8,234 bases of DNA from Calditrichota bacterium (GCA_024278715.1 JAJRSN010000119.1:1-8234); one strand, 5' to 3'. Positions 1-6,970 are shown, counted from the first letter of the stretch. Made by a program: numbers and translations. Notes: generated by a model from the sequence alone, not told the origin.

Positions 1-2
1 GG

Positions 3-611
3 GCTGCAAGCAGAGTACCGATTGTCAATATGCAATGCGATATTTATCATCCTGCACAAATATTAGCCGATTACTTTACAATTACGGAACATTTCGGCGA
101 AAACACACGCGGACTTAAGTTGGGGGTGAGCTGGACCTCCGCGCCTAATTACATCCGTCCGCTTTCCGTACCGCAAAGCCTGATTTTAATGATGCCGCGT
201 TTTGGAATAGACGTCACTCTGGCGCATCCGCCCGAATTTGAACTGATGCCGGAAATTGTTGAACAGGCAAAGAAAAACGCAGAAAAAGCCGGGGTAAAAT
301 TTGAAATCAGCCATAAAATGGAAGACGCCTTTGAAGACGCCGATGTTGTAATTCCCAAGTCATGGGGTCCGTTGGTTTACACGCAGAATGAACGGGAAGG
401 ACTTAAATTAATAGAAAAATATCCGGGTTGGGTCGCCGACGAAAAACGCATGTCCCTGACCAAACCTCATTCGCTTTACATGCATCCCCTTCCCGCGGAC
501 CGGGGCAAGGAAGTTACGTCGGGCGTTATCGACGGACCGCATTCCGTGGTTTACCAGGAAGCGGAAAACCGCCTGCACGTGCAAAAGGCTTTACTGTCCT
601 TGATTCTGTAA
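3..611 (+). CDS. ygeW: YgeW-like carbamoyltransferase, C-terminal part (5' end outside window)
   Basis: The reading frame is open from base 3, upstream of the ATG at 30, and reads AASRVPIVN before that Met. The ATG is therefore internal and the true start lies before the window. The visible 202 residues cover the end of the carbamoyl-phosphate domain and the second-substrate domain of the aspartate/ornithine carbamoyltransferase superfamily. Visible landmarks are the HPAQ motif that binds carbamoyl phosphate (bases 48-59), ADVVIPKSWGP, and MHPLPADRGKEV near the C-terminus, followed by a DGPHSVVYQEAENRLHVQKAL tail in which the ENRLH stretch is typical of the YgeW branch. From what I recall of that branch the second motif is HCLPADRG; here Cys is replaced by Pro, as in aspartate carbamoyltransferases. 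The natural acceptor of YgeW enzymes is not firmly known; in E. coli the gene belongs to a purine-utilisation cluster. The xanthine dehydrogenase genes downstream fit that role. The superfamily is certain, the YgeW assignment likely. Confidence 0.78.
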   Translation, partial: AASRVPIVNMQCDIYHPAQILADYFTITEHFGENTRGLKLGVSWTSAPNYIRPLSVPQSLILMMPRFGIDVTLAHPPEFELMPEIVEQAKKNAEKAGVKFEISHKMEDAFEDADVVIPKSWGPLVYTQNEREGLKLIEKYPGWVADEKRMSLTKPHSLYMHPLPADRGKEVTSGVIDGPHSVVYQEAENRLHVQKALLSLIL

Positions 612-764
612 CCGGGGAATGTCAAGAAGCATAGAGTCATCCCGAAACCTGTCCTACTGACGCTCTGACAAACCGCCCCTCTTAATCAAAGCCGTCCAAA
701 CGGGCAGAGTGAAAGGATGACCCTATTTTCAAAAACCACAGGTATCAAAATCAGAGATAATTTT

Positions 765-2042
765 ATGAAAAACCGTTATTTTTATCAGTGCGTAAACTGT
801 CAGCAAAAATATCCCGCCGAAAAGATTGAGGAAAATTTATTCTACCTCTGCCCTTCGTGCGGGAAAGCCGGAAAAAACGAGCCGCTGCAGGGCGTTCTTA
901 ACATAGTTTACGATTACGATGAAATCCGGCGTAAAATTTCACGCGAGCATTTTCTGCGGCTGCCTGCCGGAATTCCCTGGCTTTATCCTCAACTTCTGCC
1001 GCTTGAATACGATGTTAGCGGCGACGGCATAAAATCGGTTTCGCAAAAACTGCTGCGCAATCTTATTCTTCCTTCGAATCAAATTTTAAGCTTTGAATTC
1101 GATGGAAGCGAAATTCTGATTTTGGACGACACCCGAAATCCCACGTTTTCGTACAAGGATCGTGCGAGCATTCTGGTGGCATTAAAGGCTTTGCAGATGG
1201 GAATTCGAGAAATTTCCGCAGCCTCCACTGGCAATGCGGGATCTTCTCTGGCGGGAATCTGCGCGCGAACGGGACTCAAGGCGCGCATCTGGGTTCCCGA
1301 GTCCATTCCGCTGGCAAAATTACTGCAAATTCAATCCTTTGGCGCGCAAATACACCTCGTAAAGGGCGATTACGATTCGGCTTTCGATCTGTCTCTGGAA
1401 ATCAGCGGAAAATTGGGCTGGTACAACCGCAACACAGCCTACAATCCCCTGACCATCGAAGGAAAAAAATCAGCCGCGTTTGATCTGTTTATCCAAATGA
1501 AAGGAAAATTACCCGATCTGATTTTTGTGCCCGTGGGAGACGGGGTTATTATTTCAGGGAGTTACAAGGGACTCAGGGAATTAGTTCAGCTCGGATGGAT
1601 TGAGACGCTTCCGCGGCTCGTCGCCGTTCAGTCAACCGGAAGCGACGCTCTGGTTCGCTATCTCCGAACGGGAAAATTCGAATACAGGGAAGCACGCACT
1701 TTAGCGGACAGCATTTCAGCGGGAGCGCCGCGGAATCTGTTTATGGCAGCCGAAGCCGTGCGGGAATCTGACGGAATCGCCATTGCCGTTTCTGACGAAG
1801 CCATTCTAAAAGCGCAAAAAACTGTTGCCGAAAAAGCGGGCTTACTGGCGGAACCAGCCTCAGCCGCAGCCTTTGCCGCTTACCGAAAGATGAAAAAAAA
1901 CGGGCAGATAGAAAACGGAACGAAAGCCTTGCTGCTGATAACCGGAAGCGGTTTGAAGGACGTTCGGGCTTTACAAAAGTGGAATGCAATGCCCGAGGCG
2001 TGTTCAGCCGCCGAATGGAAAGACATTTTGGGGGTGAAATAG
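765..2042 (+). CDS. PLP-dependent threonine synthase-family enzyme with N-terminal zinc ribbon
   Basis: A 425-residue cytoplasmic fold-type II PLP enzyme. An N-terminal zinc ribbon is formed by C9-x2-C12 and C29-x2-C32. The catalytic domain shows NPTFSYKDRAS with the PLP-binding lysine at about K131, the STGNAGSS cofactor-holding loop (about 154-161), and the glycine-rich phosphate loop VPVGDGVIISG (about 255-265). Threonine synthases normally read PTGSFKDRG around the lysine, so the exact substrate may differ; the product could be an ammonia-lyase or synthase on a phosphorylated or amino-bearing substrate. I place the start at the ATG at 765, immediately before the zinc ribbon, with a weak AGAGA seven bases upstream. 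The in-frame ATG at 717 adds 16 residues of no recognisable content and its AAAGG touches the start codon, which is too close. The gene follows the carbamoyltransferase and precedes the xanthine dehydrogenase operon, where E. coli-type purine clusters carry the fold-type II lyase gene ygeX. A linked catabolic role is inferred, and thrC itself cannot be excluded. Confidence 0.88.
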   Translation: MKNRYFYQCVNCQQKYPAEKIEENLFYLCPSCGKAGKNEPLQGVLNIVYDYDEIRRKISREHFLRLPAGIPWLYPQLLPLEYDVSGDGIKSVSQKLLRNLILPSNQILSFEFDGSEILILDDTRNPTFSYKDRASILVALKALQMGIREISAASTGNAGSSLAGICARTGLKARIWVPESIPLAKLLQIQSFGAQIHLVKGDYDSAFDLSLEISGKLGWYNRNTAYNPLTIEGKKSAAFDLFIQMKGKLPDLIFVPVGDGVIISGSYKGLRELVQLGWIETLPRLVAVQSTGSDALVRYLRTGKFEYREARTLADSISAGAPRNLFMAAEAVRESDGIAIAVSDEAILKAQKTVAEKAGLLAEPASAAAFAAYRKMKKNGQIENGTKALLLITGSGLKDVRALQKWNAMPEACSAAEWKDILGVK

Positions 2043-2141
2043 ATTCGACGGAATTATTTCAAATGTTCCTATTAAAAAAACGGGAGCTCATCTTATTTGT
2101 CGAAAATTATCCGTGAACGTGACCCGAATATTCATTATATT

Positions 2142-2173
2142 ATTGTAAACCTTTCCCGATCGGAGGTTGCAAT
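2142..2173 (+). promoter_or_regulatory. Possible 5' hairpin masking the leader Shine-Dalgarno and start codon
   Basis: ATTG (2142-2145) can pair with CAAT (2170-2173), AACCT (2148-2152) with AGGTT (2164-2168), and CC (2155-2156) with GG (2162-2163), around the loop CGATC. Small bulges lie between the helices. The right arm holds the GGAGG Shine-Dalgarno and the first two bases of the start codon of the 18-codon leader ORF. A weak TATATT at 2136-2141 could be a -10 element that would place transcription start at about the left arm, but no convincing -35 goes with it. The pairing is read directly from the sequence; function is inferred. Confidence 0.33.
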
Positions 2174-2228
2174 GTCGTTTATGAAAATTCGGCGGCGAAT
2201 AACAGTAAAAAGTATTATTATTTTTTAG
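2172..2228 (+). CDS. Possible 18-residue leader peptide upstream of xdhA
   Basis: ATG at 2172 opens MSFMKIRRRITVKSIIIF and ends at TAG 2226-2228. It has a perfect GGAGG at 2162-2166 with a five-base spacer, a better initiation signal than that of the large xdhA gene itself. The stop codon overlaps the AGGG(A) Shine-Dalgarno of xdhA (2227-2231), so a ribosome ending the leader would sit on or release at the xdhA initiation site, a layout suited to translational coupling or attenuation. Three consecutive arginine codons CGG CGG CGA and three consecutive ATT isoleucine codons are conspicuous. The frame differs from xdhA, so it is not an N-terminal extension. A short ORF can arise by chance; the strong Shine-Dalgarno is the main support. 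Confidence 0.38.
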   Translation: MSFMKIRRRITVKSIIIF

Positions 2229-2236
2229 GGAAAAAT

Positions 2237-4528
2237 ATGAAAGCCAATCCAAACGACTTTCGAGTCGATGCTGTCGGCAAACTGCGCGCAGAGACCCGCT
2301 ACATCCGCGACGAAAAAATTCCCGGACTCTGGTTTGGCGCCGCCATACGCAGTCCCCTTCCCCGCGCGCGAATAAAATCAATTACATTCGATAAAAATTT
2401 CGACTGGAACAGGGTTACAGTAGTGACGGCAAAAGAGATCGCCAATAATTACGTGGCGATGCTGGAAAACGACATGCCCTTTTTAGCCGAAGAAATCGTG
2501 AATTACGCAGGCGAACCGGTAGTTTTAATTGCCGCCGCCGATAAAGAGACGCTTCGGGAAGCCGGAGAACATGTCAAAGTGAATTACGAGCCTCTGCCTT
2601 ACGTGCTCGATATGTTACAATCGGAAAATAGCGACGTAAAAATTTTCGGCGAGCGCAACATCTTCAAAGAGATTCGTATTGAAAAAGGAAACATCGAACA
2701 AGCCCGGCAAAATGCCTTTGCAATAGTGGAATTGGAATCCGAAACAGGATTTCAGGAACATCTTTATTTAGAGCCGCAGGGCGTTGTGGCTATTCCCGAA
2801 GAAGACCGAGTAATCATCAAAGGTTCCATGCAATGCCCGTATTACATCAAAGCGGCGTTAGATGAGATGTTCGGCGGTAAAAAACACGTTACGGTTATTC
2901 AAGCCGCGACGGGAGGCGCGTTCGGAGGCAAGGAAGATTTTCCGTCGCTTTTGGCTGGTCACGCAGCCCTGCTCGCCGTAAAGAGCGGACATCCGGTGGC
3001 TATGTTTTTCGATCGTGAAGAAGATGTGCGGGTCACCACCAAGCGGCATCCTTCTTATCATAAAGATATCGCGTATGTGGATAAAAACGGGCGTATTCTG
3101 GGATTGGATTTAACCATCTATTTGGACGGCGGAGCCTATTGCACATTGTCACAGGTCGTTCTGGCAAGATCGGCGCTCACCGCCACTGGCTGCTACCACG
3201 TACCGCACGTGCGTATTTTAGCCAAAGCCGTTGCCACAAACACCGTTCCCAGCGGAGCCTTCAGAGGTTTCGGCGGACCGCAGGCTGTTTTTGCCATCGA
3301 AATGCTCATCGAAGAAATCGCTCACCGGCTAAATCTGCGTCCTGATCAAGTACGCCGCCTCAATCTCATTAAAGAAGGTCAATCCACAGCCACCGGACAG
3401 ATTCTGCGCTACAGCGTTTCGGCGGAAGAAACTTTTACCGACGTTCTTGAACGCAGCGATTATGTCCGAAAATATAACACTTACAAAAAAGGGAACGCGC
3501 CAATTCTCGAACGTTTGTTAAAGGGTGTTTATCCGAAAAAGAACGCCGACGATATGTTGAAGGGAATCGGTTTGTCCGTTTCGCTGCACGGCGCCGGTTT
3601 TACCGGAACCGGAGAAAACCGGATTAAGGGAAAAATTCGGGTGGAGATAAACAAAGAAGGAATGCCGGTTATTTTTTCGTCGCAAACCGAGATGGGGCAG
3701 GGCGAAGAAACGGCGCTTAAAAATATTTTAGCCAAAACCCTGAGCATCGATCGCGAACTCATCCTTTTGACTGAAGTGAACACCGATCTTGTTCCAAATT
3801 CCGGACCTACCGTGGCGTCACGCACCACCATGGTTGTGGGGAGCCTTCTGGTTGAGGCGGGCAAGGAGATCATTTCCCGGCTGACAAAAAAATTAAACAG
3901 CGAAACGGGAAAATCGTTTGAATATCGCCTGGGCTATTTTTATGACGGCGAACAAATCATCTCTTTCCGTGAAGTCGCCCAAAAATACGCCGGACTTTTC
4001 GTCGAAAAACAATACAGTCATCCGCCCGTCATCAAATTTGACGATATCCGCTGGAAGGGAGACGCTTATCCGGTATTTTCATGGGCGGCAGCAGTGGCTG
4101 AAGTTGAGGTTGATCCCGTTACTTTTGAGATTTCCGTTGCCAGATATTTCACCACCCACGAAATCGGCAAGGCGATTAATTACGATCAGGCAATCGCTCA
4201 AATACAGGGCGGTTCGCTGCAGGGAATCGGTTACGCCATTTACGAAAAAGTCGGTTTAAAAAACGGATATTTTGATATTACGGGTTTTACCGATTACATC
4301 ATTCCTTCTTCTGCGGACATGCCTGAAATGGATGTAAAAATACTGGAAAATCCCTATCCCTTTGGTCCGTTCGGCGCCAAAGGCTTGGGAGAACTTCCCT
4401 TTGTCGGCGCCGCCCCGGCTGTTATTTCGGCATTGTGGATGATTTTTAACTACCCTTTTACCAGGCTGCCCGTAATGCCCGAAGATTTGTTTTCTGTCGT
4501 TCGGACTTTAAAAGAAAAAGGAGCCTGA
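2237..4528 (+). CDS. xdhA: Xanthine dehydrogenase-type molybdenum hydroxylase, molybdopterin subunit
   Basis: A 763-residue catalytic subunit of the xanthine oxidase family, close in length to E. coli XdhA. It holds the molybdopterin cofactor and hydroxylates a purine or related N-heterocycle, passing electrons to the FeS and FAD subunits encoded next. The small ald_Xan_dh_C-type domain covers about residues 15-125, followed by the two large Mo-binding domains. Visible motifs are QEHLYLEPQ (about 173-181), GGAFGGKE (226-233, with the Glu equivalent to the substrate-binding Glu802 of bovine xanthine oxidase), GAFRGFGGPQ (about 340-349, with the Arg equivalent to Arg880), MGQGEE (486-491) and GAKGLGE (713-719, the catalytic base Glu). 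The Glu/Arg pair favours a purine substrate, and the AYRCSFR loop of CO dehydrogenase is absent. The ATG at 2237 has AGGGA about five bases upstream. The stop is one base before the next gene. No selenocysteine codon is needed. Cytoplasmic, since no signal peptide is seen. Confidence 0.96.
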   Translation: MKANPNDFRVDAVGKLRAETRYIRDEKIPGLWFGAAIRSPLPRARIKSITFDKNFDWNRVTVVTAKEIANNYVAMLENDMPFLAEEIVNYAGEPVVLIAAADKETLREAGEHVKVNYEPLPYVLDMLQSENSDVKIFGERNIFKEIRIEKGNIEQARQNAFAIVELESETGFQEHLYLEPQGVVAIPEEDRVIIKGSMQCPYYIKAALDEMFGGKKHVTVIQAATGGAFGGKEDFPSLLAGHAALLAVKSGHPVAMFFDREEDVRVTTKRHPSYHKDIAYVDKNGRILGLDLTIYLDGGAYCTLSQVVLARSALTATGCYHVPHVRILAKAVATNTVPSGAFRGFGGPQAVFAIEMLIEEIAHRLNLRPDQVRRLNLIKEGQSTATGQILRYSVSAEETFTDVLERSDYVRKYNTYKKGNAPILERLLKGVYPKKNADDMLKGIGLSVSLHGAGFTGTGENRIKGKIRVEINKEGMPVIFSSQTEMGQGEETALKNILAKTLSIDRELILLTEVNTDLVPNSGPTVASRTTMVVGSLLVEAGKEIISRLTKKLNSETGKSFEYRLGYFYDGEQIISFREVAQKYAGLFVEKQYSHPPVIKFDDIRWKGDAYPVFSWAAAVAEVEVDPVTFEISVARYFTTHEIGKAINYDQAIAQIQGGSLQGIGYAIYEKVGLKNGYFDITGFTDYIIPSSADMPEMDVKILENPYPFGPFGAKGLGELPFVGAAPAVISALWMIFNYPFTRLPVMPEDLFSVVRTLKEKGA

Positions 4529-4529
4529 T

Positions 4530-5039
4530 ATGAGAATCTCCTTTATCGTAAACGGAAAATCAGTTGAGCTCGATGTCTCCCCCAAGAAACGCCTTTTGGA
4601 TATTCTGCACGACGACCTTGATTTAATATCGGTCAAAGAAGGCTGCGGCAAAGGCGAATGCGGCGCCTGCGCTGTGATTTTTAACGGCGAGCGCGTCAAC
4701 TCCTGTTTAATACCCGCTTTCCAGACGGACGGAAGCGAAGTTATTACGCTGGAAGGATTAAAAGAATTGCCGGGCTATGCCGCAATAGAACGTGCTTACG
4801 TGGAACACGGCGCCGTTCAATGCGGATTTTGTCTTTCCGGATTTGTTGTTTCAACCGTGGCATTTCTGAAAGAAAAAAAATCACCGGCTGACGAAGAAGA
4901 GATTAAAGAAAAACTGGCGGGAAACCTTTGCCGCTGTACGGGTTATACTAAAATTATCGAAGCGGTTAAGGATTTGTCTCTGCAGGAAGATTTGAGACGA
5001 CAACCGGAGGCGGAGGTATCGCATTATGTCAAAAAATAA
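4530..5039 (+). CDS. xdhC: Xanthine dehydrogenase-type hydroxylase, [2Fe-2S] subunit
   Basis: A 169-residue small subunit with two [2Fe-2S] clusters that carries electrons from the molybdenum site to FAD. The N-terminal plant-ferredoxin-like domain has C39-x4-C44-x2-C47 and C59 (GCGKGECGAC, then NSC). The C-terminal helical domain has C98-x2-C101 (QCGFC) and C134-x-C136 (NLCRCTGY). All eight cysteines are present, and Q97 before C98 is the usual residue near the molybdopterin. Length agrees with E. coli XdhC. The ATG at 4530 follows the xdhA stop by one base and has AAAGGAG at 4517-4523, inside the xdhA end, so translation is probably coupled. The tail after about residue 150 is polar and overlaps the start of the FAD gene by 14 bases. 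Gene order is Mo, FeS, FAD, whereas E. coli has Mo, FAD, FeS. Confidence 0.96.
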   Translation: MRISFIVNGKSVELDVSPKKRLLDILHDDLDLISVKEGCGKGECGACAVIFNGERVNSCLIPAFQTDGSEVITLEGLKELPGYAAIERAYVEHGAVQCGFCLSGFVVSTVAFLKEKKSPADEEEIKEKLAGNLCRCTGYTKIIEAVKDLSLQEDLRRQPEAEVSHYVKK

Positions 5040-5901
5040 TACCGTTTTTCGCCCTCGTGATTTAAAGGAATTGGATCGGATTATCGAACAAAACGTCCCG
5101 CCCTTCACCTTTGTAGCCGGAGCCACAGACTTGATGGTTCAAACGGAAAGATGGCGGGCGGCTGCCAATTTAATCGATTTGACTTCGGTTTCGGAATTGC
5201 ACGAAACTTTAGGTGTAAAGGATTCTTCCGTGCGAATCGGCGCCGCGGTTCCGTATTCCCGGATCATTAAAAATTCTGTTGTTCGGGAACTGCTGCCCAT
5301 TCTTGTTGAAGCCTGTAGGCAGATCGGTTCGGTGCAAATTCAAAATCGAGGCACATTGGGCGGCAACATTGCCAATGCCTCGCCAGCCGGGGACAGCCTG
5401 CCTGTTTTAGCGGTTTTGGACGCCAATATTTGGATTGGTCCCGCCCGAAACGGCAAATTCACGATAAAAAAAATCGATGAAATAATGACCGGACCTGGGC
5501 AGACAATTCTCGGCGAAAAACAATACATTGCCTTTATCGAAATCCCCTTCCACGAAAGAGAGGGACAGTTCTGGGCTTTTCGCAAGGTCGGTCAGCGTTC
5601 GGCTTTGGCGATAAGTAAACTGAATTTAGCCGTGTTAGGCTGGTTAAATGACGGAATCGTAAAAGACATTCGTATTTGTTCCGGCAGCGTTGCTCCGCAG
5701 ATTAACCGGCATCGGCGCACGGAAGAAATTCTCAGAGATAAAAAACCGGATGAAAAATTAATCGAACAAGCCTGTCAGATGATTCGCCGGGAAATCAGCC
5801 CCATCAGCGACATCCGCTCAACAGAAGAATACAGACGACACACGACGGCGGAAGTTCTCAGAGACATTCTTTATCAAACCTTTGCGATTTATGATTTATG
5901 A
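5026..5901 (+). CDS. xdhB: Xanthine dehydrogenase-type hydroxylase, FAD-binding subunit
   Basis: A 291-residue medium subunit of the CO dehydrogenase flavoprotein / XdhB family, matching E. coli XdhB in length. It takes electrons from the [2Fe-2S] subunit and delivers them to NAD+ or another acceptor. FAD-binding motifs are VAGATDL (about 30-36) and NRGTLGGNIANASPAGD (about 107-123). FRKVGQRSALAISKLN (about residues 184-199) begins the C-terminal CO_deh_flav_C region, and SGSVAP follows. The ATG at 5026 overlaps the xdhC end by 14 bases and is preceded by two GGAGG sequences at 5006-5010 and 5012-5016, the nearer one nine bases away, so it should be efficiently translated and coupled. The last residues, FAIYDL, are encoded by the heptad repeat at 5886, suggesting that the repeat trimmed or replaced the original C-terminus. 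No clear terminator hairpin follows. Confidence 0.95.
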   Translation: MSKNNTVFRPRDLKELDRIIEQNVPPFTFVAGATDLMVQTERWRAAANLIDLTSVSELHETLGVKDSSVRIGAAVPYSRIIKNSVVRELLPILVEACRQIGSVQIQNRGTLGGNIANASPAGDSLPVLAVLDANIWIGPARNGKFTIKKIDEIMTGPGQTILGEKQYIAFIEIPFHEREGQFWAFRKVGQRSALAISKLNLAVLGWLNDGIVKDIRICSGSVAPQINRHRRTEEILRDKKPDEKLIEQACQMIRREISPISDIRSTEEYRRHTTAEVLRDILYQTFAIYDL

Positions 5902-5913
5902 TTTGCGATTATA
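5886..5913 (+). repeat. Short GATTTAT heptad tandem repeat
   Basis: Four head-to-tail seven-base units, GATTTAT, GATTTAT, GATTTGC and GATTATA, run through the stop codon of xdhB into the intergenic region. The first two are identical and the others differ by two or three bases. The heptad length means that each unit shifts the reading frame, so copy-number change would alter the xdhB tail. Confidence 0.6.
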
Positions 5914-6105
5914 TTCACGTCATAAAAGACAGAATTTTTGCCGTTTAAAGCAAGAACAATAAAGTAAAAAATTGTATGTGTTTATAAAGTTTTTTCTAAA
6001 TGAAATAAATTTTATTAAATTACCAATGAGTTTCAATATTATATTATGTCCCGGGCGGTTATCTCCCATAATTCGTTAATTTCTCGTTTTAACAGGAAAA
6101 TCTGA
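5914..6105. other. AT-rich intergenic region before hsdM remnant
   Basis: No coding signal or RNA gene is visible here. It is rich in A and T apart from CCCGGGCGG at 6050-6058. ATTATATTAT followed by GT (6038-6049) resembles ATTATATTATTGT at 2134-2146 upstream of xdhA and may be part of a promoter for the hsdM/ORF6N unit, but no -35 partner is convincing. AGGAA at 6095-6099 is a good Shine-Dalgarno for the ATG at 6106. Confidence 0.3.
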
Positions 6106-6417
6106 ATGGCACGAAATAACAACAACAAAGAAGAACATCAAGAAAGCCGCAGACAAACTGCGCAAAAACATCGACGCAGCTATGAAGATGTAAAGGGCTT
6201 TTACAAATCCGCCACAGTGGAAGAAGTAGCCGCGCTAGATTATGTGCTGACGCCCGGACGCTAGGTGGGACTGCCAGATGATGAAGATGATTTCGACTTT
6301 AACGAGCGCTTTAGCAAACTGAAAGCGGAATTTGAAGAACAGCTTAAAGAAGAAGCTGAACTGAATAAAAAAATTCTAGAAAATTTGGCAAAAATTGCGT
6401 TGAAAGATGAGCGATAA
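6106..6417 (+). pseudogene. hsdM: hsdM remnant (type I restriction-modification DNA methyltransferase subunit)
   Basis: Remains of a type I N6-adenine methyltransferase subunit, normally about 500 residues, which modifies DNA together with HsdS. The start codon and its AGGAA are intact and give MARNNN. The next recognisable part, KKAADKLRKNIDAA (bases 6140-6181), is the usual HsdM N-terminal motif but lies in a different frame, so an indel follows the start. At about 6181 the sequence jumps directly to the HsdM C-terminal segment, YEDVKGFYKSATVEEV then YVLTPGR, back in the starting frame; the whole catalytic domain with its SAM and NPPY motifs is missing. TAG at 6262-6264 replaces the Tyr of YVLTPGRYVG. 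The remainder, VGLPDDEDDFDFNERF to the stop at 6415-6417, matches the acidic and coiled HsdM tail. A GTG directly after the TAG could restart translation of about 50 residues. Non-functional as a methylase. Confidence 0.87.
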
Positions 6418-6745
6418 AAACCAAATCATCGCCGTATCGGACATTAAAAAACGCATTTTCACCATTCGTGGTGTGCAGGTGATGATCGACAGGGATTTAG
6501 CCGAACTTTACGGTGTTAACACCAAAGTGTTAAATCAAGCCGTAAAAAGGAATTTAGACAGGTTCCCGGATGCGTTTAGATTTCAACTAAATAATCATGA
6601 AAAACTTGAACTGGTCACAAATTGTGACCGGTTCAAAATACTAAAACACTCTTCTGTAAATCCCTATGCCTTCACTGAACAGGGCGTGGCTATGCTTTCC
6701 GCTGTGCTTCGCAGCAGAATCAACGATAAAGTAAATGATTGTTAA
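6407..6745 (+). CDS. ORF6N-domain protein, copy 1 (short, ORF6N only)
   Basis: A 112-residue protein with an ORF6N domain (about residues 10-103), a putative DNA-binding domain shared with phage and large DNA virus proteins. Family landmarks are IFTIRGVQVMIDRDLAELYGV, LNQAVKRNLDRFPDAFRFQL and PYAFTEQGVAMLSAVL. It stops soon after LSAVLRS, with RINDKVNDC, where copies 2 and 3 continue into a long C-terminal part. It is therefore either a naturally short form or a copy truncated by recombination with its neighbour. The ATG at 6407 overlaps the hsdM reading frame by 11 bases, the coupled arrangement expected of an ORF6N gene embedded in a type I restriction operon; with hsdM broken, its translation may be weakened. 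Residues 67-77 are encoded by an imperfect 31-base palindrome. Exact function is unknown. Confidence 0.8.
   Translation: MSDKNQIIAVSDIKKRIFTIRGVQVMIDRDLAELYGVNTKVLNQAVKRNLDRFPDAFRFQLNNHEKLELVTNCDRFKILKHSSVNPYAFTEQGVAMLSAVLRSRINDKVNDC
6606..6636. repeat. 31-base imperfect palindrome inside ORF6N copy 1
   Basis: The left arm TTGAAC-T-GGTCACAA (6606-6620) is the reverse complement of TTGTGACC-G-GTTCAA (6622-6636) around a single central A at 6621. Of the 15 pairs only 6612/6630 fails, and as U-G it would still pair in RNA. The core TCACAAATTGTGA (6615-6627) starts at the second position of a codon and encodes V-T-N-C-D. Confidence 0.75.
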
Positions 6746-6912
6746 TTTTAAAATCAATGATGGCAATGAATGAAACAAGCAAAATAATTAAAATAGCCGA
6801 TATCCAAAAAAGTATCTTTACTATTCGTGGTGTTTACGTCATGGTTGACAGAGATTTGGCATCTTTATATCAAGTGGAAACGAGGGCGTTAAAGCAGGCA
6901 GTTAAGCGGAAT

Positions 6913-6923
6913 AAAAAAAATTT
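6913..6923 (+). other. A8T3 run at first frame break of ORF6N copy 2
   Basis: Eight A and three T in GGAAT-A8-TTT-CCC. Reading on in frame gives NKKNFPTILCLN and a stop. One more A would give NKKKFPDDFMFEL, as expected for the family. The heptamer A-AAA-AAT lies in frame here. Confidence 0.75.
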
Positions 6924-6970
6924 CCCGACGATTTTATGTTTGAATTGACAGAAAATGAAATTGATAATCT

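Noticed and set aside
30..32. ATG at 30 as the carbamoyltransferase start
   Set aside because: The frame stays open upstream and the residues before it read like continuing protein; the protein would lack most of its first domain.
612..716. Regulatory RNA or terminator between the carbamoyltransferase and PLP genes
   Set aside because: The only hairpin seen, GCCGT with ACGGGC, is five pairs with a bulge and has no T tract; no RNA family signature was recognised.
717..764. Earlier ATG at 717 as start of the PLP enzyme
   Set aside because: Its purine-rich stretch abuts the start codon, the added 16 residues show no family similarity, and the ATG at 765 directly precedes the zinc ribbon.
2043..2104. 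TTCGAC / GTCGAA inverted repeat after the PLP gene as a terminator
   Set aside because: Only six pairs, about fifty bases apart, and no T run follows.
3529..3873. Minus-strand open frame of 114 codons inside xdhA
   Set aside because: It lies wholly within a well-supported gene, has no recognisable domain or initiation signal, and is a shadow of xdhA codon usage.
6615..6627. CRP-type binding site reading of the palindromes
   Set aside because: CRP sites are TGTGA then TCACA; here the halves are in the opposite order (TCACA then TGTGA) with closer spacing.
6735..6762. AT-rich quasi-palindrome between ORF6N copies 1 and 2 as another operator
   Set aside because: ATTG and CAAT ends pair, but the interior has many mismatches and lacks the TCACAA core; it is within what AT-rich sequence gives by chance.
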